Position numbers and translations under genes: made by a program. DNA of 64,000 nt, taken from NCBI GenBank assembly GCA_025331435.1, contig JAIWNI010000049.1, positions 156,467 through 220,466 of the forward strand, read 5' to 3'. Numbering within the stretch: the stretch's first letter is position 1; every line of letters starts with the position of its first letter. Positions 11,842-22,823 of the stretch are shown here, in pieces. A model generated the notes under the pieces. That model saw only the letters and a list, made by a program, of their open reading frames with translations, was not told where the DNA came from and made no database searches. This stretch comes from Choanephora cucurbitarum (taxonomy: Eukaryota; Mucoromycota; Mucoromycetes; Mucorales; Choanephoraceae).

Positions 11842-11955
11842 AATCTTGTTTAACTTTCTAGTCGTAACATGATAAATCAATCTTGTTTAACTTTCTAGTT
11901 GTAAAATGATAAATCAATCTTCTTTCTCTCTTTCTCTCTTTCTCTCTTTCTCTCT
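11842..11955. repeat. Tandem duplication plus CT-rich microsatellite
   Basis: A 37-bp unit (containing TCTTGTTTAACTTTCTAGT and GATAAATC) is present twice, at 11842-11878 and 11879-11915, with a few differences. It is followed by a TTTCTCTC microsatellite. The repeat lies just outside the MULE right end and directly upstream of the next gene's ATG, so it is probably in that gene's 5' UTR or promoter. Confidence 0.75.
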
Positions 11956-11966
11956 AATCTATTATC

Positions 11967-13598
11967 ATGGAAAATTCATTGCCTACAATTAGAAATTACT
12001 TCAATTCCTGCCTTGCAGAAGACTGTGAACCTTGTTTTCAAGACTTCATAGTAAAATACACACAGCACATCATTGCAAATCTGAACAACAGTCAGAATCC
12101 ATATAGTGATCTCTTGACCTTGTTCATGAACCAGGCCAAAGCCCTTGGCATCAAGGCCAATAAGGGAGCAGCGCAAAAGGCTTGGAAGAAGCATGTAAGT
12201 TACTTTTCTGCATTCACACAACCACCTCTAACCTTCTTTTTTTTATACTTGCTTACAGATTGAAGGCCAAGTAGCCAGCGTAAGTACTCATATCAGCTAT
12301 TTGAATGTCTTGCTAACTATTGTTTCTATCTAGAAGAAAAGCAAGGTGTTGTGCCCTGTTGGAGAAGAAGAAGCCGAAGAAGCCGAAGTAAAAGGAGATT
12401 GGAAGGCTGGTGACTATGATGTGGTTGCTCTGTTCAACCAAGAGAGAAAGGCTGCACTTGCAGAAAAGAAGTCAGGCCAGTTCATCACTGAGCAACGTTA
12501 CCTTCTGCTGTCGTTTGTTCTGGAGGTGCCCTTGAGCACAAAGAACTTCGTGTTTGGCTCCGAAGGCCAGTGTTTGAAGATGATGAGGGCTGCATTGTTG
12601 CCTCAAACAAGAAAGGCTCAGTTCGAACAAGACATCCTTTTGATGTTCTTGAATGCCAAGAAAGCCTGGGAGGCAAAAGATGAAGATGAAGATGAAGATG
12701 AAGATGAAGGCGATGAAGATGATGAAGATGTAGATTATCAAATCTACAAAATGACGAGACAGGCAAAGAAGTCGAAGAAGAAAGAAGAAGATGCCTTGTC
12801 GCGTGTGCTCGGTGCTTTCTTAGGAAAGTTTAGAAGTTGGAAAGAGGTGTGCAAGACGAAGGAGGTCTTCATTGACCAACATCTATATCCTTTTTTGGAT
12901 AACATTTTTTTTCAAGATGAGCAATATGATTATACTCGATCATACGGGGTAATCCCTTGCAACACCAACACCAACACCAGCAGCAAGAGAAAGATGAAGG
13001 CCACAGCTTCACCATCACCATCATCATCATCAGCAGCAGCAGCAAAAACAACAACAAAGAGCAGAACGATTGATACAGCAAAGCCTGACTTCTTTTTGTT
13101 CCGCCCCTCTGATGATGAAGAATTTGGACTTCTATGTGTCAAAGTCAAGAAGCCTGGTTGCTCAGTGACTCAATCATTGAGCGATCGATCAAAACTTGCC
13201 TTGGAAATGAAGAGGTCGATAGACCACCAGGCTATCTTGGGAATTCAGTCTCCCAAATGCTTTGGCATACTTGTCGACGGTTTGGTGGTGAGCTCCTTTG
13301 CTGCTCAATTAAGTAGCTGTGGCATTTACAGTGTCTTGGAGTTGGAAGAGTTTTCTTTGCTTCGTGGAAAGTCAGATCTTGGTATCTTGCCAGATATTGT
13401 TCTTTCTTTCTGTTGGATAAAGGTACGTGTATACACATATGTTTGCGAATATCTGTATTTTTTAACACGTAAATTTGATAGAACCTGGTTGATGAAGCTG
13501 CAGCCATGATGACAAAAAGAAGAAGAACCACCTCTGGCTCTTCAAGGCTGTTGAGGCCTACCGTTGCTCTCCCTGTCCAGAAGAGAAGTTGCGAATAA
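11967..13598 (+). CDS. 484-aa nuclear protein with a PD-(D/E)XK-like C-terminal domain
   Basis: Four exons (11967-12194, 12259-12279, 12334-13422, 13482-13598) give 1455 nt and 484 aa with clean GT-AG junctions. The N-terminal part is helical. A run of Asp-Glu repeats (encoded by GATGAA repeats near 12675-12730) is followed by a Lys-rich segment (QAKKSKKKEE). A low-complexity Ser/Ala/Thr linker precedes KPDFFLFRPSDDEEFGLLCVKVKKPG. That arrangement resembles the D...(E)xK core of restriction-like nucleases, but the expected Glu is replaced (CVKVK), so catalysis is doubtful. The end has a KRRR cluster suggesting nuclear import. The protein type resembles multicopy proteins of Mucorales, by memory only. 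It could belong to a mobile element or be a domesticated relative; function unknown. Confidence 0.6.
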
Positions 13599-14431
13599 AC
13601 CTTTGTCTTGTTATTTTGTCTTTATGTTTTGTTTTGTCTCTATGTTTTGCTTTGATCAATATTTTTGTTTAAAGACAACACAGTTGAGAAAGGTATAATC
13701 TTGAACACTATCCTATATAATCATATCACTATAAAAAAATTGGGTGTGATTTGGGGGTCAATTAAAATCTCCTCATCATATTATAATCTATCCTTCTTTA
13801 ACACCCTGGGACACATATTTTTTTTTTACCGAAGCGAAGGTTCAAAAAAATATGGGTGGACCCCACATTGACCCCTCTCATCGGATTAGCTGGCCTGCGG
13901 CAGCACAAGCGTCTTACAAAGCGCAGCGTACCGAACCATAGTGAAGGTCAAGAAAATTAACCAGAGCACAGCAGAGGCGCTAATTTTATTACCGTAACGG
14001 AGGTTTGGTTTGTAAACCGCTTGTTTAATATAAAAAGTAGAAGATTATAGAAACTTAATAAAGGACAACTTTTCTTTGGCCTGATTGATTTATTTTCTGT
14101 TATCAATTGTACTAAGAACATCACATTGAATCGATAAGATCTAGTTCCAAGCATCACTCAGTCTACCAGCGCAGTCTTGTGCTACTAGTTGGGTTGTCAA
14201 GAACAAGGGGTTCATAAAGTTAAGCAGTAGAAAATTGCAGGCTATGACAATCTTTGTATTGCTGAGTTATGTGTAAAAATAAGAAGTGTAAAGGTAAAGC
14301 ATACGCACAGAGCAGGTCTGACCAGCACGGGCCTCTATTATCCTGTGGAGAAAGGCCTGATGTACGTGTTCTCAGATCGGAGGGCTTCACTGAGAGAGAA
14401 GTAGAAAAAGAAATGTATTTCCAGGATGTTA
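13599..14431. other. Non-coding stretch between gene and MITE
   Basis: About 830 bp with no supported gene. There is a small imperfect inverted pair (TTGGGGGTCAATT near 13751 and ATTGACCCCTC near 13867) that could be the ends of a short non-autonomous element. No TSD was established. Confidence 0.35.
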
Positions 14432-14591
14432 CAGTCAAACCTATTTTTTTTTTTTTTAAATGAGTTTTATTTGTTGCACGTATTCGGAGATGTAAAACTA
14501 CGAAAAGCGGTGCTCAACAATTAGGAGGTAAAAGAAATAAACTTATTTTTGTAAAAGTATCGATGGAGTTGTGAGTAGGAAAGGATAACTA

Positions 14592-17500
14592 CTAGAAATT
14601 AGCAGAGTCAGAGAGGAACGAGCGCTCGGCGAGGTGGCGCTCGACTTGCCAGCGAGTTTGCTGAAGAACTGCGGTATACACGAAGGCAGTGTCATTGAAG
14701 ATGAAGAGCCAATGAGCACGCCAAACTTCGGATAGGGCGATGATGAGAAGGTAGCTCGCTTCAACACGAGAGGAAGGCAAACAACGAATGTTGGAGAAAT
14801 TCAGGGTGGAGAGGGCAGAGAAGATAAGATCAATAGTCGTATCAGGCCACAGAAATTCACGGATAAGATGGTCCCAGAAGAGAAACTTCGGCGGGCATCG
14901 AAAGAAAAAGTGAAAAATGTCCTCGATATCAGAACAAAGGAGGCAGCTTGGTGGCGAGTTGAGGGAGCGAGAAAGGAAAAGGCGTGTGGGGACTTTTTGG
15001 AAAATGAGACGAAAAACAGTGTTCCGCTGGATGGTTGAGAGGGCGAGAGCCCAGAAGCGCTGCCATGAGGCTGTGGTCATGTGAGGTAAGAGGAGGAGGC
15101 GGCTGCTCGAATGCAAAGTGACCAAATGGCGGAAAGCTCTGGACGCTGATTTGGCAGAGGCAAAATGTTGGTCATCCTCGCGAATAAAAAGCCTGTGTTT
15201 GAAGGCAAAGAGGTCCAGGGAGCGACGGATTACAGGTACATGAAAAGGGTTGTAGAGGTTCAAAGAAGAGCGGGTCAAGCATTGAGAGAAAACTGGTTCT
15301 AATAGGCAAGTATTGTTGGCCAAGGCTCGGTGAAGCTTACCACTGACCGTGCGGATAGGTACAGGGAGGTCTTCTCTAGGGATGGGTGTTAGATAGTGGC
15401 CAAGAGGGTGATAACGGTACAAGTCGGAGACCAGGGCATCGCGGAGGATGGGAGACAGGCGAAACGTTGTACTGGGAATCACAACAGCTCGAAGTGGTAG
15501 GACTAGGCATTCAAGAGGGTTGGGAATGTAAGTGAACTGGCGACGAGGTATGAGATCCATCACACGACAGACCAATGAGGTAGTAGTCAGGCTTGTGCCA
15601 GGGGTAACATTAGGCCGAGCTCGAGGGAAAAGGAGACCGACGAGTGGCTGGGAAGTGTGGAAGGCGTTGCTGAGATGGGCATGAAGAAAGTCATGCACTA
15701 CAGAGTGGTCTGTGCGGGGGAAAAGAAGAGGGTCAAGCCATCGATAGTAGAGGGCGGACTGCTGTAGTTCAGGATCCAAAAGCCCTAGACCACCAAATTT
15801 CTTTGAGGCTGTCAAAACATGCCAACCAAGTCGGGGGAAGATGCGGCGATTTATGAACGAGGATACTAATGAGCGTAATGTTTGCAAAGTCGATTTGGGA
15901 ATGGGAAGTACGCGAAACAGGAACCAGCACTTAGAAAGTATGAGGGAATTGATAACGGTAGCCCGACCCAAGACGGAGAGGGAACGACAAGAGTGCAAGT
16001 CGGCGTCTCTCTTCAGGCAAAATAAAAATTCCGCAAGGAAGAGGTCTCGTTGAGCTTTCGATTGGATAAGAGGGAAGCCCAAGTAGATGAGAGGGGAGGG
16101 GTCGTGAGTAGTCCAAACCTTAGAAATCTGAATCGATTGTAAAGAAGAGAGCCAGTACTCATCGATTTGTCTGCCAGAGAGGGAGAAAGCTCGGACCTTG
16201 TGGAAGTTAATTTTTGCATTAGATGCTGCACAGTACAAGTCTAAATGAGACAAGAGGCAAGTTAGATCGCTGCGATCTCGGAGAAATACAAGAGTGTCGT
16301 CCGCGTAACTCAGCAACTTGATATTGGGAAGCAAGGTGGTGCCAGCAGTGCGATGCCTAAAGGAATAGCCATTGAAGGATGGGTCTTGTAATAGGGCGCG
16401 CAGAAGTGGTTCTAAGGCAAAGTTGTACAAGATACACGAGAGTGGATCTCCTTGCTTTAAACCACGTAGTTTAGGGACTAGAGTAGGCGCAAGGTGTCCA
16501 TTCAAATTTATCTGGATTTTGTTTTGGCCGAAAAGAGTGATGATTGAGTGGATCAGAGGAGGTGGGAAAGCGAGAGATGTGAGGACAGTTTGGAGGAACT
16601 GCAGGTTAACTCGATCATACGCCTTCTCTTGGTCTAGAAGCAAGCCAATATCTGTTGAGGAAGACGGAGAGAGGAGAGAAGCATTTTCCATCAAGATAGT
16701 CGTAAGCATGCCATGGTCAGCAATGAAACGGCCAGGCATAAATCCCAATTGATGACGGTTGATAAGAGAATCAGCGACAGACAAAATACGTGCATTTACG
16801 ATTCGGGTAAATATCTTATTATCGGTGTTGACTAGTTGAATGGGGCGGTAGTTGGCAGCTTGTGTGAGATCACCCTTCTTTGGAAGCAAGGTCATGAGAG
16901 ATAACATCCAAGAAGCTGGAAAACTAGCGTTATTCAAGGCCTCGTTATAAATCCGCAGGACTAAAGGGCGTAAGATTGGTAGGCGAAGAAGTATGCCAAG
17001 AATCTCATAGGGTAAGCCATCAGACCCTGGGCTACTCTTACGAGGGGAACGCCGGCTGGCCTGGGAGATTTCGTCCCAAGCGATAGGAGCAATCAGTACA
17101 GCCTGCTGCTCTGGAGACAAAAAGGTACCATCCAAACTAGAGACTAATGTACGAGTGGCAGCTTCATCCGGGTCGGTGGGGTTATACAAGTGCGTATAAA
17201 AATCAGTCATCACGGTCGTTTTGGCGTCAGTAGAAAAAACTAAGCGGGAGGTAGTGGGACTCCAGAGGGAAGGGATATCTCTTTGGTCAGCACGAGAGCA
17301 AACCAACCGCTTGAGTAAACCGGGCGATTTTTCACCATTTTCTTTCCAATATTTGCCCGCCTGAAGAGCAGAGATCTCTGCAATCTCGGTTTGTAGAGAA
17401 GAGATGAGCTTTTCGAGGGAAGGGAGGAGAGTAGACCAAATGGCGGTATGGCGGTATTGCCGGAAGATTCGGTTTCGCTTCGATTGAAGTTTCTTCAGCG

Positions 17501-18873
17501 ATTTTGTGCGCCACGAGTTGCGATCCAGCTGAAACGCTTTTGCAAAACCTTTGACCTCAACCTTCAAAGCATCCCATATGGCCTGTTCGGACAAGATGCA
17601 TGCAGGAGAAAGGTACTGGTGTTTTTCGATCACTTGTAGGAGATGATCGATCAGGCTAGAGCGAAAGGTAGGGATTTTTGCAAGCATTGGATTGGCTTTC
17701 CAAGCACCAGGACCTCGAGAGGCCGTGGAGGTACGGAAAGAGACAGAAAGGAGGTTGTGATCAGTCCAGGCATAGTTTACAAACTCCTGAGTAGGAGACC
17801 TAATCCGGGAGCTATGAGCTATGGAACAAAACATATAGTCGAGCAAATGATGGGTGCCACGTGTACTGGTGAAGGTGGGTAGGGGTTCACCCATAAAGCA
17901 GTTGTCAAAGTTGTCTCGTAAGAGGGAGAGCCAATCCGAGTTGATGGACCCGGGCTGGCGTTGATCGTAATTAAAATCTCCCATCATGAGAATGGGGAGG
18001 TTGTTAGAGCGAAGGAAGGTCATAAGGCTGGTGTCCTGAATCAAGTCTTGAAAAAAGATGATACGAGTACTAGATTCAGCTGGAGCATAGATATTTAAGA
18101 TATAGAATATAGGAGTAAGGGAAGCGGTTGAGGCAACTGTGGTGTTTTGTATGTTTAAAGAATAGGAAAAAAGGGACAAGAGGATACGATGAGACTTTTC
18201 TTTATTCTGAAAGTAAAGATGCTGTTCTAAAGTTAGATATTTCTATTCTTTATATACTAATTGATTTTCATGAATTCAATTGTGATGACTGATTATATGA
18301 TTACTTAAGAATTGACAGCTTGTGCCTGGGAAAGGAACATTAATTCTCCTTAATTCTCCTTTGGTTACATTATCTGCCATTTATGATTTCCTTATGTGGA
18401 TTATTCTTTATTATCCCAGCTACCGCTGCTTAATAGATTTATTCAGTCATTATTCCTTTATACATTATTCAGATTCTTATATATGCTTATTCATAGTAGA
18501 TAAACTAGTGAGAAGATTTATTATTTGATCATTCATTTGTATTTTATGAGAAGTAGACTCAGATCACCACAGCAACTGAGGCAAGAATGAAACGGCCATC
18601 AGGGCGGGAGATATCAGGATGAGAAGAGAGTAGAATATTGGGATTTAGGGAAACGATCCCACAGTGAGGCGTCCAAATACTGGACTTAGTTTGAAGGGAA
18701 ATGTTTAGAGATTGCTTAATGAGATCGGAATGAGCATGGGTTTCTTGGAAGGAAAATATGTCGATGTTTAAGGAGCGTAGATAACGGGAAAAGGAACGAA
18801 ATTTGGCTGGATTACCAGTTTTTGGTAGGCCACGACAATTGAGTGTGGCAATTTGAACTATGTTCAAACTCAT
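14592..18873 (-). pseudogene. LINE ORF2 (endonuclease-reverse transcriptase), interrupted
   Basis: The 5' part (18562-18873) has the endonuclease start IATLNCRGLPK and SFQETHAH. The 3' part (14592-18189) resumes the endonuclease (ILMMGDFNYD, WTDHNLLSVSF). It continues with reverse transcriptase (RPIQLVNTDNKIF, LLLDQEKAYDRV, LKQGDPLSCILYN, LLSYADDTLVF) and the C-terminal zinc-binding tail (CLLCSDIEDIFHFFFRC). Without the insertion the protein would be about 1300 aa, usual for this type of LINE. The insertion 18190-18561 breaks the frame and adds stops, so the copy is inactive for ORF2. The 3' fragment is otherwise open for 1195 codons, indicating recent inactivation. Confidence 0.88.
18190..18561. 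mobile_element. 372-bp LTR-like insertion in LINE endonuclease
   Basis: A non-coding block separates two in-register halves of the endonuclease domain. Its ends are TGAGACTTTTC on the left and GAAGTAGACTCA on the right, i.e. imperfect inverted TGAG/CTCA termini. It contains TCTTTATTC near the left end, a possible minus-strand poly-A signal. This fits a solo LTR or a small MITE. A clean target duplication was not seen (GATACGA versus GATCACC), so the borders are approximate. Confidence 0.5.
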
Positions 18874-20234
18874 TATTTGTCAGATGAAGGAGGGGCTGAA
18901 AGGGAATCGGATGAACCCTGACTATTATGAGCCCTGTTCTCAGTATTACGCGCTGTTTTCTGACGCTTCGCAGCATCTTTAGTTTGCTCCTTATCTACGA
19001 CCATATCGTCCGTAAAATCTTCTGATGATCGGAAATGGTCAACTGTTGCTTGACGTGCTGCTGCTAATGTGTCAAAGTCGGACGGCAAATTATGGATCTC
19101 CTCAGTTCCAGTGGATGTGCCTAAATGGTCTGCAACTGTATGCTCGCGATGGGGATCCACCTGCATTGGATCGGAGTGCGTGCTGCTCCTAGCTGTTGAA
19201 TCCAAAGCCGGAGAGGGTGCATCCTCGTTCTTCCTGTCCAATTGAGGAATGGCTTCAGTTTCCTTAACTTTGGCAGTGGGTTCCCGGTGCTTAGGTGTGT
19301 GGCTAACAGCAACGCGTTTGTGGGGAGGAGCGATACCATGACCGCGGCGAGGGCAATCGCGACTGATGTGTCCCCGTTCGTTACAGTGGAAACATAGGAT
19401 ACTAGCAAAAATCTCCGGGCAATCCGCACGGCAGTGTCCTTCTTTCTGACAAGCACGGCAGAAGAGGGGCATTTTCTCGAAGGAGAGTAAAACTGGTGGT
19501 TCATCATCATACCACGAAACTTCGCGGCAGAGGATCTCAGGTTTGGTGGCATGTGGCTTGCTCAAATTGAGGATCACCCAGCCGTCGCCTTCAAAGACGC
19601 CATGCTGGGTTTGAAGGCATACATCCAGAACTTCTCCGAAATGTGCAAAACGTTGCAACATTTGTTCTCTCAAACGGAGAGGGTGGATCAAGGGTAATCG
19701 TTCAATCCGTACTCTCGTTACATTGGCATCAGCGGGTAAACTCTTATAACCCTTAACAACAGTGCCATCTGGGAGAGTGATACCGTCCTCTAAAAGTTGT
19801 CGGTATTCATCACATTCGACATCCCAGGTGGTTTCGTAGAAACGACGTCGAAGGTAATTACGTTCGACTTTCACTCCACCAAAAAACTTAAAATCTTTAT
19901 CTGTGTTCAAAGAAGCAAAATAGGACTTCAAGGGGATGAGGTCTTGGATTTTAGTTGTCTCAATCAAAACACTGTTTTTTGCGAGCCCGGGTATGAAAGG
20001 GCGGATAGTGTCATGAAGGACATCATCTACTTGTGGTGCAAACTTGGAAGCTGATGAGCCCAAGTTGGGCTGGGAAGACGTGACGGGTGCCGTCCTGTTG
20101 GAAGGAAGACACGATCTGATCGTCGAAGCTGAAGCGACCTGAGACCAGGAGCGCGATTTTGCATTTGTTCCTCGACGACTGGTGTTGGTGCCTGAAGTCG
20201 AGTTATGGGTCGATTTTTTAGGTGAAAGAGCCAT
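18873..20234 (-). CDS. LINE ORF1 protein with CCHC zinc knuckles
   Basis: 453 aa, intact from ATG at 20234. The N-terminus is basic and Ser/Thr-rich (KKSTHNSTSGTNTSRRG, KSRSWSQVA). The central part resembles an RNA-recognition fold (VTRVRIERLPLIHPLRLREQ, DGWVILNLS). Two CCHC knuckles follow (CRACQKEGHCRADC and CFHCNERGHISRDC), then a hydrophilic tail. ORF1 proteins bind the LINE RNA and act as chaperones in the ribonucleoprotein. The stop codon TAA overlaps the ORF2 ATG in TAATG, a layout that suggests reinitiation as the way ORF2 is translated. Confidence 0.9.
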   Translation of the reverse strand: MALSPKKSTHNSTSGTNTSRRGTNAKSRSWSQVASASTIRSCLPSNRTAPVTSSQPNLGSSASKFAPQVDDVLHDTIRPFIPGLAKNSVLIETTKIQDLIPLKSYFASLNTDKDFKFFGGVKVERNYLRRRFYETTWDVECDEYRQLLEDGITLPDGTVVKGYKSLPADANVTRVRIERLPLIHPLRLREQMLQRFAHFGEVLDVCLQTQHGVFEGDGWVILNLSKPHATKPEILCREVSWYDDEPPVLLSFEKMPLFCRACQKEGHCRADCPEIFASILCFHCNERGHISRDCPRRGHGIAPPHKRVAVSHTPKHREPTAKVKETEAIPQLDRKNEDAPSPALDSTARSSTHSDPMQVDPHREHTVADHLGTSTGTEEIHNLPSDFDTLAAARQATVDHFRSSEDFTDDMVVDKEQTKDAAKRQKTARNTENRAHNSQGSSDSLSAPPSSDK

Positions 20235-20410
20235 GAGTCAAACCTATTGAAATTGGTGTGTTTCGAAAAAATAAATGGCGGAAACTCAAAAATGAATGGC
20301 CAAAGTTGAAAAATGAGTGGCCCAAGTGGAAAAATGATTTGTCCTTTAGTCTGTAGACAAATGTCCATAAGTGCTGAATTGACTTGGTGCAAAACCAGTT
20401 GGTTTGACTC

Positions 20411-20622
20411 TAACGTATATCACACCTAACGATTTTTTTTCCTCGATTTCGAATTCGAACTACTCTCAAGTATATATAAAAAAATCAACAACCAATCAAA
20501 AGCCTTTATTCGGCTACCATTGTTAGAAAAATTGGCTGTCTTTTTTGTTGTTGTGCAACGGGCTATTTACAAAGACTCTTTCCAGCGAGTAAGTGTGTAC
20601 ACATACATACAAAAAAATTGCT
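20411..20622. other. Spacer between MITE and F-box gene
   Basis: Short AT-rich spacer; no feature seen. It forms the 3' flank of the F-box gene on the minus strand. Confidence 0.4.
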
Positions 20623-22431
20623 CTATGTCATTTGAAAAGGGTGATTAAATATCTTGATAACATCAAGACGTTTGAGTCGTATACGTAAACTGAAATGCGA
20701 CTGCTTATTGACAGCCTTTTGATAGATTTCTTTTGTCAGGCTACTGATTAAACTACCGTTTGGCTGACTGTTGCTGTGTATCTGATAGTATTTGACCCCA
20801 AGGTCTGAAATCACCTTCATGTATATCGACTTTCTTCTTCGGGGGAATCGAATGTCATCCAAGTGAAGTGTAGAGAGGCGTGTATAAGGCATATCAATGG
20901 CAACATGGTCAGGATCTTCTTGGAATGGCTTCAAAGTAGTAGGATCAAGTACTGAGAGTGGAGCAAATCGTAATACTCTCAGCTTAGGCAGACCCTCTGA
21001 AAGTTGAAATAATGTGTGCGGAAGATAATGACATTTCTGTAGATGTAATGTAGTAAGCGAAGGTACTGCTTGGCTTAGTTGACAGTCAACTAGATAAAAT
21101 CGATTGAGACAGAGTGTCTTTAGTCTTGGACAGACAGATAAGATGTCATCCAAGTAGTGCTTATAGACCGTGTCCGGATAGCCTATATTACGCTGTACAA
21201 AATGAGAAGGCAATTCAGCTGTGTGATTAAACTTGAGCTCTGTTAGCTTGCCGTCTAGTTTAGCGAGTGTATCGCCAAAAGGGAAAACCTGGCCCTTGTT
21301 GGTAACATTCAACAATACCACTTGTTCCCTCTTCCGGTTCTTTTCAATGACTACTTTAGAGGTATCAAAATAAACTTGACCTATACCATGATGCCTAGCT
21401 GAGAGCTCAAAGAAGTACTGTCTATCTGAAAGCCTATCAGCCATGATAGAAATGAACTCTGTCATATCTCTGAAAAAGAGTGACTCCATTGAAAAATAGT
21501 CTAGCCCTTTGACATAATCAGCAAACTCTTGTAAAGCAGCTGGGCCAAAGGGTTTGTATTCTATTTGCTGACTGAAGGGCACATCATGTAGTCGCTTCAG
21601 GTTAGGAAATTTCTTCATGATATACCGAAGTGCATTAACAGACAAGGTGATACCCTTCAAATCAAGCTCGCATACAGTTGGACTAGGCTTGACTTCTGTT
21701 AAGCCTTCTGAGTTGAGATAGGCTTCAAGATATGTGTATTCTGGGTCGATGAAGATATGCTTTAGACAGGGAAAGTTGTCTATAAGCTTGTCTAATTCAA
21801 GTCGCAAATGATGTAGATCGCCCACTCTTAATGTCTCTACCTGCCGAAAGTCACCCAAGGATTGAACCAATAAATTGGAAGTGCTTGTGCTAGTGCCATA
21901 AGCAAACAGTTCGATTTCTTTCATGTTCTTTCTAAGGATGTGGATCGTCTTGGAGTAATTTTCTCCTGCCTTTGAGCTTTCTGTTGAACGTGGCAGTGTG
22001 TTTAAATGCTTCCAGTGCCCCATAGAGCAGTTCTTGTACATCCATTCCCAAAAAACATTTTCCAATAGCTGAAACTCGAGTACCTCAAGGTTGGGACAGA
22101 CAGTCGGTAAAGCTGTGATATCAACACCGGGCGAAAAGGCAAAGTTAAAGTTAATAAAACACGTCGTAATAACACTTTTCTTTCGAATAATATTAAAGCC
22201 TTCATTCTTAATGTCCAATCGCTTCACAAGCTTTCCTAATGGACCGGAAGCTACTTTCAGAAAGCCACTCATCTCATTACGATACTGAATAGTCACGTTG
22301 GTATAAGCCTTTCTTTGACAAATGGTTGACCAGTTGCGACATACACACTGACACTGCATAATGTCGCGAGAATTTAGATAATCAAGCATGATGATTAGTA
22401 CTTCTTGGGGGAGAGAATGCCATGCTGTCAT
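20623..22431 (-). CDS. F-box / leucine-rich-repeat-like protein
   Basis: 602 aa in one exon from ATG at 22431. The N-terminus is a clear F-box (WHSLPQEVLIIMLDYLNSRDIMQCQCVCRNW), which in known proteins binds Skp1 in SCF ubiquitin ligases. The rest has irregular leucine-rich segments of LRR type (LEVLEFQLLENVF, LKTLCLNRFYLVDCQL, LTTLHLQKCHYLPHTLF, LRVLRFAPLSVL, LSTLHLDDIRF), likely the substrate-binding surface. No membrane segment. Large expanded families of such F-box proteins occur in Mucorales. The intact frame argues for a working gene; the substrate is unknown. A TATATAAAG-like motif lies immediately upstream of the ATG on the minus strand, too close to be a normal TATA box. Confidence 0.88.
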   Translation of the reverse strand: MTAWHSLPQEVLIIMLDYLNSRDIMQCQCVCRNWSTICQRKAYTNVTIQYRNEMSGFLKVASGPLGKLVKRLDIKNEGFNIIRKKSVITTCFINFNFAFSPGVDITALPTVCPNLEVLEFQLLENVFWEWMYKNCSMGHWKHLNTLPRSTESSKAGENYSKTIHILRKNMKEIELFAYGTSTSTSNLLVQSLGDFRQVETLRVGDLHHLRLELDKLIDNFPCLKHIFIDPEYTYLEAYLNSEGLTEVKPSPTVCELDLKGITLSVNALRYIMKKFPNLKRLHDVPFSQQIEYKPFGPAALQEFADYVKGLDYFSMESLFFRDMTEFISIMADRLSDRQYFFELSARHHGIGQVYFDTSKVVIEKNRKREQVVLLNVTNKGQVFPFGDTLAKLDGKLTELKFNHTAELPSHFVQRNIGYPDTVYKHYLDDILSVCPRLKTLCLNRFYLVDCQLSQAVPSLTTLHLQKCHYLPHTLFQLSEGLPKLRVLRFAPLSVLDPTTLKPFQEDPDHVAIDMPYTRLSTLHLDDIRFPRRRKSIYMKVISDLGVKYYQIHSNSQPNGSLISSLTKEIYQKAVNKQSHFSLRIRLKRLDVIKIFNHPFQMT

Positions 22432-22823
22432 TCTTTATATGTACATACACTTGCACTTTAGGCAAGTTTTGTTTTCAAAAAAAAAAAGAAGAAAAGAAAA
22501 GAAAAGAAACAAAAGATTTTTGGATTTCCCCACTCCAATTCACTAAATTCAGGTTTACCTGCAGCCGCTATCAACAATTCGCATCTACGTCCCGACAGCA
22601 ATTAATCAATGCAATAAGAATTTGCTGTTTTTTGGGCAATCAATAAAAGTAGCAAAAAGCAATAGCAATGAATTGAACTGAACTGAAGAAAGAAGAGTAA
22701 GTGCAAATCAAAGTCTGAGAAAAAGCATCTCCTGTAAAAGCCAAAAACTAGGGTGTGATTGCATTACAAGCTCAATAATAATAGTTAAAAAAAAAAGGAT
22801 ATAGATCTTTATTATCAATCACT
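22432..22823. other. Spacer with homopurine tract
   Basis: About 390 bp between the F-box ATG and the end of the VPS8 remnant. It contains an AGAAAAG-type homopurine repeat (about 22476-22512). No gene seen. Confidence 0.4.

Larger units (their letters stand above)
14446..20235 (-). mobile_element. Near full-length two-ORF LINE (non-LTR retrotransposon)
   Basis: 5.79 kb flanked by perfect 13-bp duplications AGTCAAACCTATT (14433-14445 and 20236-20248). The 3' end (left on the map) is a T run, i.e. a poly-A tail. ORF1 (CCHC gag-like) and ORF2 (AP endonuclease, reverse transcriptase, zinc-binding RT tail) are on the minus strand. The ORF1 ATG is only 1 nt from the target duplication. ORF2 is interrupted by a 372-bp insertion in the endonuclease domain, so this copy cannot make an intact ORF2 protein. 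Confidence 0.9.
14432..20410. mobile_element. pogo/mariner-like MITE split by a LINE
   Basis: The left end is TA-CAGTCAAACC (14430-14441); the right end is GGTTTGACTC-TA (20401-20412). These are inverted copies with one terminal mismatch, each flanked by TA as expected for Tc1/mariner/pogo elements. Without the LINE the element would be about 176 bp and has no coding capacity, so it is a MITE. Its arm sequence matches the copies at 7960-8042 and 24456-24512. Confidence 0.75.

Noticed and set aside
14150..14230. tRNA-like string around GCGCAGTCTTGTGCTACTAG
   Set aside because: No complete cloverleaf or T-loop consensus could be folded by eye.
15841..17882. Several plus-strand open frames up to 126 codons
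   Set aside because: They lie antisense to the LINE ORF2, whose domains are unambiguous; shadow frames.
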